Shown here: positions 23,701 through 33,931 of the stretch, piece by piece
How the letters are laid out: the number at the start of each line of letters is the position of its first letter
Position numbering within the stretch: the stretch's first letter is position 1
DNA from: Cristatella mucedo
Taxonomy: Eukaryota; Bryozoa; Phylactolaemata; Cristatellidae
Assembly: GCA_009760855.2 (NCBI GenBank)
Contig: WPIO01000016.1
Span: 1 to 64,000, forward strand
Length of the DNA: 64,000 nt
Reading direction: 5' to 3'
Position numbers and translations under genes: made by a program
Notes under the pieces: model-generated
The model's database searches: none
Told to the model about the DNA's origin: nothing
Seen by the model: only the letters and a program-made list of their open reading frames with translations

Positions 23701-24737
23701 ATCGAACACCATCACCCTCTTTTACCGTGATATAGAGCACCTTTTCCACTTTTACTATGACATCGAACACCATCACCTCTTTTACCGTGATATAGAGCAC
23801 CTTTTCCACTTTTACTATGACATCGAACACCATCACCTCTTTTACCGTGATATAGAGCACCTTTTCCACTTTTACTATGACATCGAACACCATCACCTCT
23901 TTTACTGTGATATAGAGCACCTTTTCCACTTTTCCTATGACATCGAACACCATCAGCTCTTTTACCGTGATATAGAGCACCTTTTCCACTTTTACTATGA
24001 CATCGAACACCATCACCTCTTTTACTGTGATATAGAGCACCTTTTCCACTTTTACTATGACATCGAACACCATCACCTCTTTTACCGTGATATAGAGCAC
24101 CTTTTCCACTTTGACTATGACATCGAACACCATCACCTCTTTTACTGTGATATAGAGCACCTTTTCCACTTTTACTATGACATCGAACACCATCACCTCT
24201 TTTACCGTGATATAGAGCACCTTTTCCACTTTTACTATGACATCGAACACCATCACCTCTTTTACTGTGATATAGAGCACCTTTTCCACTTTTACTATGA
24301 CATCGAACACCATCACCTCTTTTACCGTGATATAGAGCACCTTTTCCACTTTTACTATGACATCGAACACCATCACACCTCTTTTACCGTGATATAGAGC
24401 ACCTTTTCCACTTTTACTATGACATCGAACACCATCACCTCTTTTACTGTGATATAGAGCACCTTTTCCACTTTTACTATGAGATAGAACACCATCACCT
24501 CTTTTACTGTGATATAGAGCACCTTTTCCACTTTTACTATGACATCGAACACCATCACCTCTTTTACCGTGATATAGAGCACCTTTTCCACTTTGACTAT
24601 CACATCGAACACCATCACCTCTTTTACTGTGATATAGAGCACCTTTTCCACTTTTACTATGACATCGAACACCATCACCTCTTTTACCGTGATATAGAGC
24701 ACCTTTTCCACTTTGACCATGACATCGAACACCTTCG
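20703..24737. repeat. 60-bp tandem satellite, about 67 copies
   Basis: Nearly identical 60-base units fill 4.03 kb. Each unit is itself two diverged 30-base halves (TTTTACCGTGATATAGAGCA... and TTTTACTATGACATCGAACA...) agreeing at about 21 of 30 positions. Variation is mostly at fixed sites (ACC/ACT, TTTTA/TTTGA). About ten extra single or double bases, mostly T in homopolymers, shift the frame. Three of six frames are open. The minus-strand frame GDGVRCHSKSGKGALYHGKR joins the upstream zinc ribbon in frame, while the MVFDVIVKVEKVLYITVKE frame joins the protease side. Confidence 0.98.
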
Positions 24738-24894
24738 CCAGTTCTTCTTAGTTTTGCAAACTTTCACTTCTTACTATTACAAATAGTACAAATGCCTTTA
24801 AGCATTCCTCTCATTCCTTTAGTTAAATCAACTTCAACATACTGTTCATGAACGGTATCAGTTTGTTTTTACACTTCAAACAATAAATTTCCAT
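24738..24894 (-). pseudogene. CxxC/CxxC zinc-ribbon protein entering the satellite
   Basis: On the minus strand from an ATG at 24894 the product begins MEIYCLKCKN, then VEVDLTKGMRGMLKGICTIC, a two-knuckle zinc ribbon of about 45 residues. A TGA follows NSKK, after which KFAKLRRTGEGVRCH carries the frame into the satellite. The unit repeated in the satellite is related to this end (GEGVRCH against GDGVRCH). The layout suggests the satellite grew from the C-terminal coding part of this gene. Small ribbons of this kind occur in large DNA viruses and Polintons; function unknown. Confidence 0.65.
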
Positions 24895-24915
24895 ATCTAT
24901 TATACTATAGAAAAA
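24895..24915. promoter_or_regulatory. Compact divergent promoter
   Basis: Only about 21 bases (core ATTATACTATAG) separate the divergent zinc-ribbon and ATPase starts. Read rightward it ends TATAGAAAAA, the shared motif spacing; read leftward it gives CTATAGTATAATAGAT before ATG. Confidence 0.5.
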
Positions 24916-25590
24916 CTGTCGTTAAGAGTTAGAGCTTTTAATTTTGGACAAGATGTAGAAACTGAACATAAAGAAGCATTGCCTAAAGTTCCTATTAGAG
25001 CATTCGTGTTGGGACCAAGTGGAACAGGAAAATCACAATTATTAATGAAATGGATATTCTATGGAATGCTCAATTGTGATACATGTACAATCATTGCTTC
25101 AAGTTTAGATCAAAAGTAATATAAAGGTCTTATGTCAAAAGCAAAAGATAAACCTGCTTTTTTTGGGTTAATGGAATTTATAATATGCCAGATGTTGATT
25201 CACATAAGAATTGTTAGAATGTTGTTGTATTAGATGATTTGATGACAGAAGATCAATCTTAGATATTAGATTATTTTACTAGAGGTAGACATAAATCATT
25301 GAATATATTCCATCTTGCTCAAGGATTTACTAATATTCCTAGAAAAGAAATAAGAAACAATCAAAATATTATTATAATCTTTAAACAAAATAATACTGAT
25401 ATAGAATACATTCGTGATTCATATCTTGGTGATATAGATAAGAAAATTTTTCAAAGAATGGGTAAACTCTTGTACTAGAAAATAGATATAGTTATTGTGT
25501 TATTGATCTAACTAAGACTGAATCAGAAGGAAGATTTTGGTCTGTATATAATACAGGCAAGCAATTAATGACTATTTTTAATTTAATATA
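24904..25590 (+). pseudogene. Packaging ATPase, FtsK/HerA (A32) type
   Basis: The motor that would drive DNA into capsids. Walker A is intact (FVLGPSGTGKSQLL, about 25012-25050), followed by TIIASSLDQK, Walker B NVVVLDDLMTED (about 25215), and DYFTRGRHKSLNIFHLAQGF with the RGRH element, then IPRKEIRNNQN and a C-terminal SYCVIDLTKTESEGRFWSVY. Frameshifts lie near 25160 and 25465, with TAA/TAG stops near 25118 and 25259. No ATG opens it; the TATAG-AAAA spacing points to the CTG at 24916, so the start has probably mutated. Confidence 0.9.
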
Positions 25591-25616
25591 GGGAAAATCC
25601 TAAATGGTAAAATGTA

Positions 25617-26585
25617 CGCAAGTAAAAACAAACCTTACAGAGGAAGTGTTCAAGAAGCAATAGCTTTAGAGAATGAGCTTAATGTTTAATATTTAATATT
25701 TAGAAAGTGTACGTGTTGCAACTATTCTTGATAATAATCAAGAGATACAAAGAATTGAAGCAGAAATGCAAGCAAGAGATAGAGTAGAACATGTATTGAA
25801 TGAACGTGCATTAGAGAAATCAACTGATAATTATGGTAATGTTGCTATTGATAAACTAAAGAAAGTTAGACCATCACTTGCAATTCAAATGACACAAAAA
25901 GAACAAGCGCGAGAACAATTACAAAGGGCAATAGAGCAAAAAGCACCTGTAGATATTTTAAACATATTAAAAAAAGGATTTGCAGCTATCGCTGAAGGAA
26001 AGTCTAAAAAGCGATTAATATCGCAAATCAAGCGAAGACACATGCTGCTAATCCAGAAGTGAGACAAGCAATTTATTCTCTTCAAAAAGAAGTTGCAGCG
26101 AATCCTAATGTTAATCCTTCAAATGGTAAGAAACCTAACAAAAGAGTTAAAAAGGCAAAAGTGATTCAATAATGAGTTGTTCAAACTGAACCAGTTGTTT
26201 AAGGACCAGCCGTTCAAGTAGCTCAATCTGAAACAAATGTTCAATTAGAGAAGAAACAATATCTTCTTAATAAAATTAAAACTAAAGGATCAGTATCTAC
26301 TAGTTTAAGAAATACTATAGAAAATATGAGAGTTGGGGAGATAAAAAGTCATTTGATTCTGATGTTATATTTCTCCTTTTATAATTAAGAGCTGTGGAAT
26401 CAAGAAAACCTGTGGAAAAATTGATTTATAGTTATCTTAACTATAATCCAGTTGGTAAATGAATAAAGATAGTTCCATTATTTGAAAGTAGGGAAAAGGA
26501 AGTATTTGATAAGATTGATTTATGGCTTTGTGAACTTGCTGCTGGGAATAGAGGTGTAATAATTTTTATCAGTTCTGCTGTTGAT
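25617..26585 (+). pseudogene. Gln/Glu-rich unknown protein
   Basis: A first piece MYASKNKPYRGSVQEAIALE (25617) is followed after a frameshift by the open segment 25766-26062 (MQARDRVEHVLNERALEKST, then MTQKEQAREQLQRAIEQK), likely coiled coil. Another frameshift leads to a basic stretch (NGKKPNKRVKKAKV), a Val/Gln-rich linker with three stops, and a C-terminal part with KPVEKLIYSYLNYNPVGK and FDKIDLWLCELAAGNRG. About 320 residues. No family recognised. It sits between the ATPase and penton-like genes, so a virion or DNA-binding role is plausible. Confidence 0.5.
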
Positions 26586-26642
26586 TATCTTGCAACATCT
26601 CAAAAAGCTCCAAAGAGCTTTTTGAGATGTTGCAAGATAATG
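26583..26642. repeat. Perfect 27-bp inverted repeat with 4-base loop
   Basis: Arms 26584-26610 and 26615-26641 are exact reverse complements (left arm contains TCTTGCAACATCTCAAAAAG, right arm CTTTTTGAGATGTTGCAAGA) around a CAAA loop. It lies at the end of the Gln-rich gene, just before an AT-rich spacer and the penton-like gene. Confidence 0.95.
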
Positions 26643-26699
26643 TTGCATGATGCATGATGTTGCTATGTTGCAAAAATAAATGATCTTGTGTATAATATA

Positions 26700-27568
26700 T
26701 CGAAATTAGTGATTTGTTAAAAGGTTTTAACGATATATTTAAGAGTGTTGGAAGTATTAGAAAATCTGGTCAAGCAACTAAAGAAGGATAGGTTTTTAAT
26801 ATAACTGGTAATACTAATACTATTATTAAAGCACGCATAAGTCAACCAATATTGTTAAAAGTTAAAAACTTTAAGATTTGTTTTAATAAGTGTGTTAGTA
26901 CTGATTCTATTAGAGATATTAAAGATACTAATAATAGTTTTGTTTACAGAGTTACTGGTGGATCAGAACAAACAATAACAATAAGACCTAGAGTTTATTC
27001 TGCAATATCAGATGATGTAAATATTGGTATTGCTGATATGATAAATAATTATATTACACAATCAGGTGCAGCAGCAGATTAATTTCAACTATGTATTGAT
27101 ACTGCTACTTCTCATTCTTGGATTAAAATGTCAGCTTGTTGGACATTCCTTGCCAGTAAGTCTAGTATTTCTACTATACTTGGTTTTACAGGTTCTGCTT
27201 ATGCAACTGATACAAAGTTCTCTACATTGTATCCTGATATAACTCTTGTTGTCTGCACACCCAATGCTAAGTTTACTTCTGAAAAGGAAGTTTTTGTTTT
27301 TGATCTAAATCTTATACTTGTAAATTGTAATATGGTTGCTAGTGGAACAAGTCATATAAATGGAAAAGAAGCACAAGTTTTAGGAAGTTTTGATTATAGT
27401 TTCCATCCATGGGAACAAATGGTTCATGAACCAAATACTATTGAATATCATAACATAGCTAGTGATTACATTTCTGAAATAGTAATTACTGTAACTGATC
27501 AGAATCTGAATTTATTATATTTTAGTTCTCAACAAATTACAGTCGTTATAGAAATAATTGAAGTTTAA
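26700..27568 (+). pseudogene. Penton-like / minor capsid jelly-roll candidate
   Basis: Segments at about 26705-27082 and 27090-27568 lie in one frame, broken by TAG near 26790 and TAA near 27080. The product includes NDIFKSVGSIRKSGQATKEG, ITGNTNTIIKARISQPILLK, TITIRPRVYSAISDDVNIGI, FSTLYPDITLVVCTPNA and the beta-rich C-terminus EIVITVTDQNLNLLYFSSQQ. The last block resembles the D-x-x-x-x-x-L strand ending seen in Polinton penton-like proteins. It lies just before the minor-capsid and major-capsid genes. Assignment rests on position and beta-strand character rather than a definite signature. Confidence 0.5.
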
Positions 27569-27578
27569 TATAGAAGAA

Positions 27579-29134
27579 ATGTCAATAAGATTAAGTGAAA
27601 CAACCAGTTCAGAATCAAAAACATTAGTGCCACAACTTATACTTGGATCTGATTCAGGCTATAATAAAATTTATTTACGTAGAGTAGAGTTTACTTCTAC
27701 AAATAAAATTATATCAAATATTACTACAAAAGTGAAAGATATTCTTTGGTATAGAAGTGGAATTGATCAACCAAATTTACCAATTACAATTTCTCCTGTA
27801 TATTATTATAATAATACAATTGTTGATGCTATTAAGAATGCATTAAATATGGCTGGAGCATTTTATAATGTTAGTAAAAGAAATTCAACAGGAATAAAAT
27901 TTAGTGTTGATACTAATAATAATAATAATGCACTTGCTAAAGTGCCCTCAGAGAACTTAATCTCTTTTTAGGCGCTTTACATTTTCTGCAAAGGTAATTT
28001 ACTTACAAAGGGAAAATACTGGCGATAGAATAATTATGAAGGTAACAACTGGTGTTGTTGTTCCACTGGGAAGTAATGCTGGTGTTAAAAATTCCATTGG
28101 AGATACGTTAGGTTTTTAACTCAAATCAACAACTGACGTTTGATCCTACTCTTGTAGGTGGAACTCCATACGAAGCAATAGGAAAAGCAATTTTTTATTG
28201 GAATTTATAAAGCATGGAATAAAATGGCTTTACGAGATAATAAAGGAATACGATGAATAAGTGTAGATTGTGATTTAGTTAATCCGTTTAAGAACTATGT
28301 AGACAGAAGAAAAGGGTTATTAGAATAATGTACATCTCTATATTTTATTGATATTGATGGCATTAGTCTAGGTGAAAAAGTTGATCTACATATTGTTAAT
28401 GTAATATATCTACCAACATGTGATGATATAGATGAAATTAGTTGTTTTAAAATAGGATTAAGTGAGTAAAATGGAAATGCTATAAATATTATTACTGATG
28501 TAGTTGCAACTATAGAAATATCAAAGAAATATAGAGCAATAAGTAGTTATGCCAGAACTGGACATGGTAGAGTTCATGGTGGTTAATATCATGGATATGG
28601 ATTACTTGATAAAGTGATTGGTGGTGTTACTAAAGCAGCACCAATTGTAACAGGAATAACTAATGCCAGAATCAATATTGCCAACAAGGTATTGAAATGC
28701 ATCAAGCAAGAAAACTTACTGAACCACAGACAAAGAAAGAAAAGTTAGATCAAGATTAAGCTATTAAACTTAGAGAGATAGATGATAAACTTAGAGAAGG
28801 GAGAAGAAAGGAAGAACTTGAATATGAACTTGAGAAGAAAGGAAAAGATGAAGATTATGATAGAAAGATGAAAGAAATGGATATTGAATTAAAACGTATT
28901 ATGCTTGAGAAGGTTACTAAGAAATCTAAAATAAGTAGAAAAGCTAAGATACAAGAAGAACCAGAAGTAGAAGACTATTCAGAGATTATAAAAGAGAATG
29001 ATCCAAAGGTATATAAAGAAATAGAGAAATTAATTAGTACTAAAGCTGTTGTTCCTTATGTTAGACTTGATGGTTATGGTGGAGACATGAAGAGAAGATT
29101 AGGAGCTGGTTTATATATTCAAAGTAGAAAATAA
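27579..29134 (+). pseudogene. Putative minor-capsid-like protein with charged tail
   Basis: A start MSIRLSETTSSESK follows AATATAGAAGAA. The N-terminal beta-rich part (QLILGSDSGYNKIYLRRVEF, ILWYRSGIDQPNLPITIS) is cut by a LINE tail at 27912-28000. It resumes with DRIIMKVTTGVVVPLGSNAG, then ISVDCDLVNPFKNYVDRR and GEKVDLHIVNVIYLPTCDDI. A Gly/His/Tyr-rich piece with GHGRVHGG and YHGYGLLDKVIGGVTKAAP follows. The C-terminal 88 residues (open 28868-29134) are Lys/Glu-rich coiled coil ending GGDMKRRLGAGLYIQSRK. At least four frameshifts and five stops. It could be two genes; I join them because a common frame continues from about 28190 past 28226. Confidence 0.5.
27912..28000 (-). mobile_element. 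LINE family A tail insertion 3
   Basis: A very short 3' end: (ATT)n on the left, then the stem-loop (GCCCTCAGAGAACTTAATCT) and about 30 bases of UTR. It interrupts the minor-capsid-like gene. Confidence 0.85.
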
Positions 29135-29159
29135 CTTTTATTTTTTTTATAGAGAATAA

Positions 29160-31793
29160 ATGGCAAGTGCACCTATCGATAGTAAACTTGAACTTTGTGA
29201 TCCTGAGTTTCCTGATTACAAACTTAGACATTATCAATTTAGAGAGTTTAATCAAGCGAATGGAAATGAAACTGATACTGTTAATTCTAAACTAGTTACA
29301 TTCATTGTACCTGGTGAACAACAAACGTGTTGTGTTCTATCTGATGCTTACCTTTTACTTGAGGGTCAACTACAAGTTCAAACTGTTGCTGGTAACCCAC
29401 CTGCTTATGCTGCACCAAATATAAATCTTACTATGGGTTTTGTTAATAATGCAGGTACATGGATGTTTAGTAGTATGAGAATTAGACTTGGTACAGAGGA
29501 AATTGAAAGCCTTCCACTAAAAGAAGGAGTTGGAAGTGTCTCAACACTTATGGGCCTTCTATGTTATCCAAATGATTACAATAGAACTGAAGGTCTTGCA
29601 ACTGGATGAAAAAAGATGAAGCAAATGCAATAGATGATTTGACTAACTAATTCATACACTAGTCCTAATGCCTCTGGAGCTAGTACTGCAAATATTGGGT
29701 TCGTTTATAGGAGAGCTATTATGAATAACATTATTGATGAAACTGGAAATTTTAGCATTGCCCTTCCTCTTGCACGAATTTCTGGTTCTTGTGCTGACAT
29801 GAACAAAATTCTGTAGAATACTCCTTTTGCACTTGAAATGACTCGAAATGACTGGTGAAAGTAATAATAACAGGGATGCTATTATGACTAATGCAAGTGG
29901 AGGTGCAAATGATATACTTAACACAATGACGACGTAATGTAATGTAATGTAATGTATCTCCGTCAGTAACTCCACAAAGTCATAAAGACCATGTGGGTGT
30001 TACGCAGGAGAGTTTTGTATAGCGCACTCATAGCCTAAGCGGCTTTCGGTACGCATTCGGTAGCCAACAGACTTCGCCTCAGGCAACAAAGAGAAAGTGG
30101 GAAGCATAGCAGAGTCAGGAGAGCAGTTGAGGTAGTGAGTAGCATAGAAGTGGCAGTTCAGGACCGCTGAAAAAGATGTGCCATAGTCGGCAGTAGGAGA
30201 GTAGTTGTCGTTGCGAAAGAATTGTGGAAGCGAGTTCCACAGTCTAGAACCTGCAGAGCTAAAGCTTCTGTTGCCAAGTGTCTTTAAGCGGAGGAATGGG
30301 ACAGCTAATTCATTGTCCACACAGGACCTGAGGGCACGAACAGGCTGAAACTGATGCAGCAGTTCAGCTAGGTACGAAGGAGCCAAGCCGTGGCGGGCCT
30401 TGTGGGTCAGCGTAAGAACTTTACTCTGTATCCTTTGCTCAACCGGCAACCATCCTAGCTCTTCCAGCAAAGGTGACACGTGCTCAAACCGCTGGGACTT
30501 GAAGACCAGCCTTGCAGCCATATTCATAGTCCGCTGCAGTGGCATAATAGCTTTCTTTGGTAGCCCAGCCAAAAGGGAATTACAATAATCAAGCCGAGAC
30601 AGAACTAAAGAGCTAGTTAAATTTTTTACAAGTCACTGTGGGAGACAGCTTCTAATCTTGGATAGGGATCGGATTTGATGGCTAGCTGTAGAGGCAGTCT
30701 TCTGAATGAAGCTTTTGAAATTGAGGCAGCTGTCGAACACGACACCTAGATTACGAGCACGTGGTGAAGGTCGCACAATAGCATCACCTATTAGAACAGC
30801 AAAACCTTTTAATCCAGCCACACGCTTAGGGTGTCCTATGAGAAGCAGTTTGGTTTTATCGTCATTTAATTTCAGGAAGTTTTCCGACATCCAGGATCGA
30901 ATATCGGCAAAGCAAGCATTCAATTTCTCAGTTGCTGCAGCAGATTCCGACGGTTTAAATGACAAATACAACTGAGTATCGTCAGCATAGAAGTGATATC
31001 CTATTCCATGGGCCTTAATCACTTTTCCCAGAGGTTGCGTATAAATGGAGAACAGCAAAGAGGTGTTACTCCAGCATCACCAGCAAATAGTGGAAATGGT
31101 GTTTACATTGATTGTAAAAATGCAATGTCAAAAATGAGACTTATTGTTGCATGTGTAACATCGAAAGAAATTTTTCAAAGAGCACTTGCTGATATTTCAA
31201 GTGAGAGATCAAAGAAAATAAGACTTAACTATAGAGTAAGACGATATGAAAATATCACCATATCTTCTCTTAATCAAGGTCTTAAATTTACTAAAACACT
31301 CAGTTCAAAATTCAATTGATAAAGTTTGATGGTTGATTGTTGCAGCTCAAAACTACATTAAATATGGAAATTCTACTCAAAATCCTTTTACTTACAACCA
31401 CTGTGGTATTAAAAGTAATAGTGTACTTGCTAATGGATCCAAACAATATCCTGCAGTATTAAGATCCAATGATTTCAAGAAAGGAAAATGTTCTCCTTCT
31501 TTCATGGATTTCACGACTTTTAGAAAACAATATCTTGCACTTAATGAAGTTACTGAACCTGTTGGTGTTACTTATCCTGAATGGTTGACTCTATACCCTA
31601 TTCCTGTTATTGATTTGCAATACAATGATGAGCCTCTTTGAGTAACTTCTAGACTTGATATAACTGTTGAATTCAATACGGCCTTACCAAATGATGGAAC
31701 TCAAATAATGATTCACTATTTGACTATTTGTGAGAATAGTTCAAACTTCTCTTGAAGTAAAGGAATTTTTGTTTATGATCGAAAAGATTTTTA
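29160..31793 (+). pseudogene. Major capsid protein (double jelly-roll type), LINE-interrupted
   Basis: The ATG at 29160 follows TTTATAGAGAATAA and opens a 149-codon segment (DSKLELCDPEFPDYKLRHYQ, then VPGEQQTCCVLSDAYLLLEG and FSSMRIRLGTEEIESLPLKE). A TGA at 29607, frame shifts and a TAG follow. The middle contains NSYTSPNASGASTANIGFVY and FSIALPLARISGSCADMNKI. A family B LINE fills 29933-31057. The C-terminal half resumes with VYIDCKNAMSKMRLIVACVT, KKIRLNYRVRRYENI, FTYNHCGIKSNSVLANGSKQ and YPEWLTLYPIPVIDLQYNDE, ending with a strand near 31740 after two TGA codons. Length and the internal order fit Polinton capsid proteins. It cannot form a capsid as it stands. Confidence 0.82.
29933..31057 (-). 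mobile_element. LINE family B insertion in the capsid gene
   Basis: On the minus strand: RT segment (open 30633-31058) with [14 protein letters not shown], the catalytic Y-x-DD box, and [20 protein letters not shown]; then the C-terminal domain (open 30000-30572) with LEELGWLPVEQRIQSKVLTL and SSAGSRLWNSLPQF; then UTR and a (ACATT)n tail at 29933-29956. It is 5' truncated inside the RT. Frames are long, so the insertion is younger than much of the element's decay. Confidence 0.93.
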
Positions 31794-31816
31794 ATAAAGA
31801 TATAATGACTAAATCT

Positions 31817-32600
31817 AATGCAAAAATCCAAATGTATTAAATGTTCAGAGGAATGGAAGAAAGCTATGAGTTTAAATATTGGTGGATCAGAAGTTTATTC
31901 TGTTTTAGGCAATGGTGTGGTTTTCGGTGCACGCATTGATTGTGATGTTGTAATTATTGCTAATAGAAAACTAAAAAAATATATTGCTAATTCACAACCA
32001 ATGAGGTTTCCTCAAATTTTATTTGGAAAAGTTTCTAAACCTAATGCTGCCATATATTTATAAATGAAATTAGATAGAAAGATTGAAAACGCATATTATT
32101 CTTTTACTAGTGATGGTGTTAATCGTTATTCACCTGATGGAATTATAGACGAAGATACACTAATAAAAATAAAATGTTTATGGAGTAGAAGAATAGTTAA
32201 AGATTGTGTACCAAAAAGTATTTAGCTCAGTATTTACTTGGGTTACATGTTCTAAAACTAAGCAAGTGTTTTTATTCAGAGTTTGAAATCTTTGTTCCCG
32301 GCTAGAATTGTAAAGATGTTCCTAAAGATTATGTTGCGCCAGGACATGTTCGTACTCCTACAACTCATGTTTTTTATATGCCAATAAGAGAAGCATTGTT
32401 CATGTATTTACTTAAAATGAAAAATACTTTGATTTTGAATTTGATATAATGGGTGAATATGGACGTTTAAACAATAAAAAAGTTCTGGTTTTGATATAAA
32501 ACATTACATAACAAAAGTTGAGATACAAGTCGTTGAAGAAGAAGATTATGGTAGATTTGCAAGAATTGTTCTAATCGTAAGAGAAGTTCTAGAAAGAAGT
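31817..32600 (+). pseudogene. YqaJ/lambda-exonuclease-like recombination nuclease
   Basis: The frame at 31818-32063 gives SEEWKKAMSLNIGGSEVYSV and MRFPQILFGKVSKPNAAIYL, then after a stop KLDRKIENAYYSF, NRYSPDGIIDEDTLIKIKC follows (about 32065-32190). W-x-x-A-x-S-x-x-I-G-G-S, PDGII and the I-K-C segment match the order in YqaJ-type viral exonucleases, which trim DNA ends for recombination. Lys replaces the acidic residue normally before I-K-C. The downstream part (GHVRTPTTHVFYMPIREALF, and a beta-rich VEIQVVEEEDYGRFARIVLI) may be its C-terminus or a separate small gene. Several stops and two or more frameshifts. Confidence 0.65.
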
Positions 32601-32616
32601 AAAATAATAATCAATA

Positions 32617-32628
32617 ATTATATAGAAA
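32617..32628 (+). promoter_or_regulatory. TATATAG motif before start
   Basis: ATTATATAGAAA directly precedes the ATG at 32629 of fibre gene D. Confidence 0.55.
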
Positions 32629-33480
32629 ATGGAAAAAGTTCATAATGAGGACTATATATCAAAAGTTAATGGTATTATACTTTCAGATTTGAAGGCTAAT
32701 GGTAATATAATCATAAATTTATCCGATCCAGTCAATGATTCTGATGCTGTAACAAAATCATATGCTGACACCAGTTTTTTTGTTATTTCAGGAACGGCAC
32801 TTTATCTTGCTGGTAAAACCATTTCAAACATCGGTCGAGGTGTTAATCCTACCGATGCTGTTAATTTTAGCCAAATAAATAACTATGTTGAAAAGACTGG
32901 TGATACAATGAGTGGAGACTTAAACATGAATAGTTACGCTATAACATCAACATTTTGGAGTTCAGGTAATACAAAACCAACAGTATTAAATGACCATTAT
33001 TGTATTACGTATGGTTCAATGAAAGATGTATTATTAAAAGCATCTCCTTCAACAACAAAGATTGATATGCGTGGATATTCAATAACAAACGTTGCCGAAC
33101 CTAGTAATGCTTCTGACGTTGCAACTGAATCTTATGTAGATAAAACAGTTAGAAAAATAAAAGAATAGCTCTATCAATGGATATCAATGCAAAGTACTCA
33201 ATACTAAATCTGTCAACACCTTATTCGTGGACAAAGAAAACAGCTCAACCTATAATGATATTAAATATTATGGTTGTTGGAACATCTAATTGAATGTTTA
33301 AAAAACCCAATACTGATACAACTGCTGTATCTGGAGATGTAAGAGCAATGCATACTTCTCCATCAGGTGTTTACCTCAAGTATTATGTATATTTTACAAG
33401 GCTTCCAACGGAGTATTACTTCATTGATACAACTGGCAAATTAAGACTAAGCCTCTTGGTCAGTTATGTACCCTTCTGAA
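32629..33480 (+). pseudogene. Tail-fibre-like protein D
   Basis: The 179-codon segment 32629-33168 is uninterrupted: MEKVHNEDYISKVNG, NLSDPVNDSDAVTKSYADTS, IGRGVNPTDAVNFSQINNYV, EKTGDTMSGDLNMNSYAI, ITNVAEPSNASDVATESYVD. These are four copies of the fibre repeat. After a frameshift it continues DINAKYSILNLSTPYSW, then the segment 33294-33479 (SGVYLKYYVYFTRLPTEYYF) as part of a C-terminal tip. Expected to form a trimeric attachment fibre, by analogy with phage fibres. It is the only fibre gene on the plus strand. Confidence 0.7.
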
Positions 33481-33586
33481 AAGCATAGGGGAAATAGTAA
33501 GACTATTAACTCTTTTAACTGTGTTGCTTTACGTTTACCTTTAACAAGAGAGAATAGTTTTGAAATAGCACAAATAGCTTCATGGT

Positions 33587-33898
33587 CTAAACAATAATGT
33601 AAAGACGTAGAACACAATTGTTTTTAAAGTGTTTTTTAACTAATGAATGTAATTTAGTTGGTCTCTCCTTTTTAAATGAATTAATATTTATGTTACAGCA
33701 TGAACAAATTATAATTGTATCATTACGCATAAGACTAGAATCAAATTATGTTTTAATCATATCTTTATAGCAGATATCACAAGGTATTTCGTGTTTTTGC
33801 TTCGGTCTTTTATTTTTCATATGAAAATAAGGATAAATTCCTTCAAGATATTCAGTTTCATTAAATGCATTAAGACATGTCTCCCAAAATATTTCCAT
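33587..33898 (-). pseudogene. Small Cys-rich zinc-finger protein
   Basis: On the minus strand from an ATG at 33898, three bases after TTCTATAGGG, 103 codons with one TAA in the middle. The product has EIPCDICYKDMIKT and then TIIICSCCNININSFKKERP, a CxxC plus CxCC arrangement suited to zinc binding, and an aromatic N-terminus (MEIFWETCLNAFNETEYLEG). It is convergent with fibre D and divergent from the integrase. Function unknown; a transcription or DNA-binding role is possible. Confidence 0.6.
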
Positions 33899-33931
33899 TC
33901 CCTATAGAATGTCATTTTTAACTCTAAATGA

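Noticed and set aside
20558-24397. Long open frames through the 60-bp satellite (up to 766 codons) as real giant repeat proteins
   Set aside because: Three of six frames are open purely from repeat composition, and the frame changes about ten times along the array. Only the edge-joined coding origin is kept, as a hypothesis.
20703-24737. CRISPR array
   Set aside because: Units are directly contiguous with no unique spacers, and the DNA is eukaryotic.
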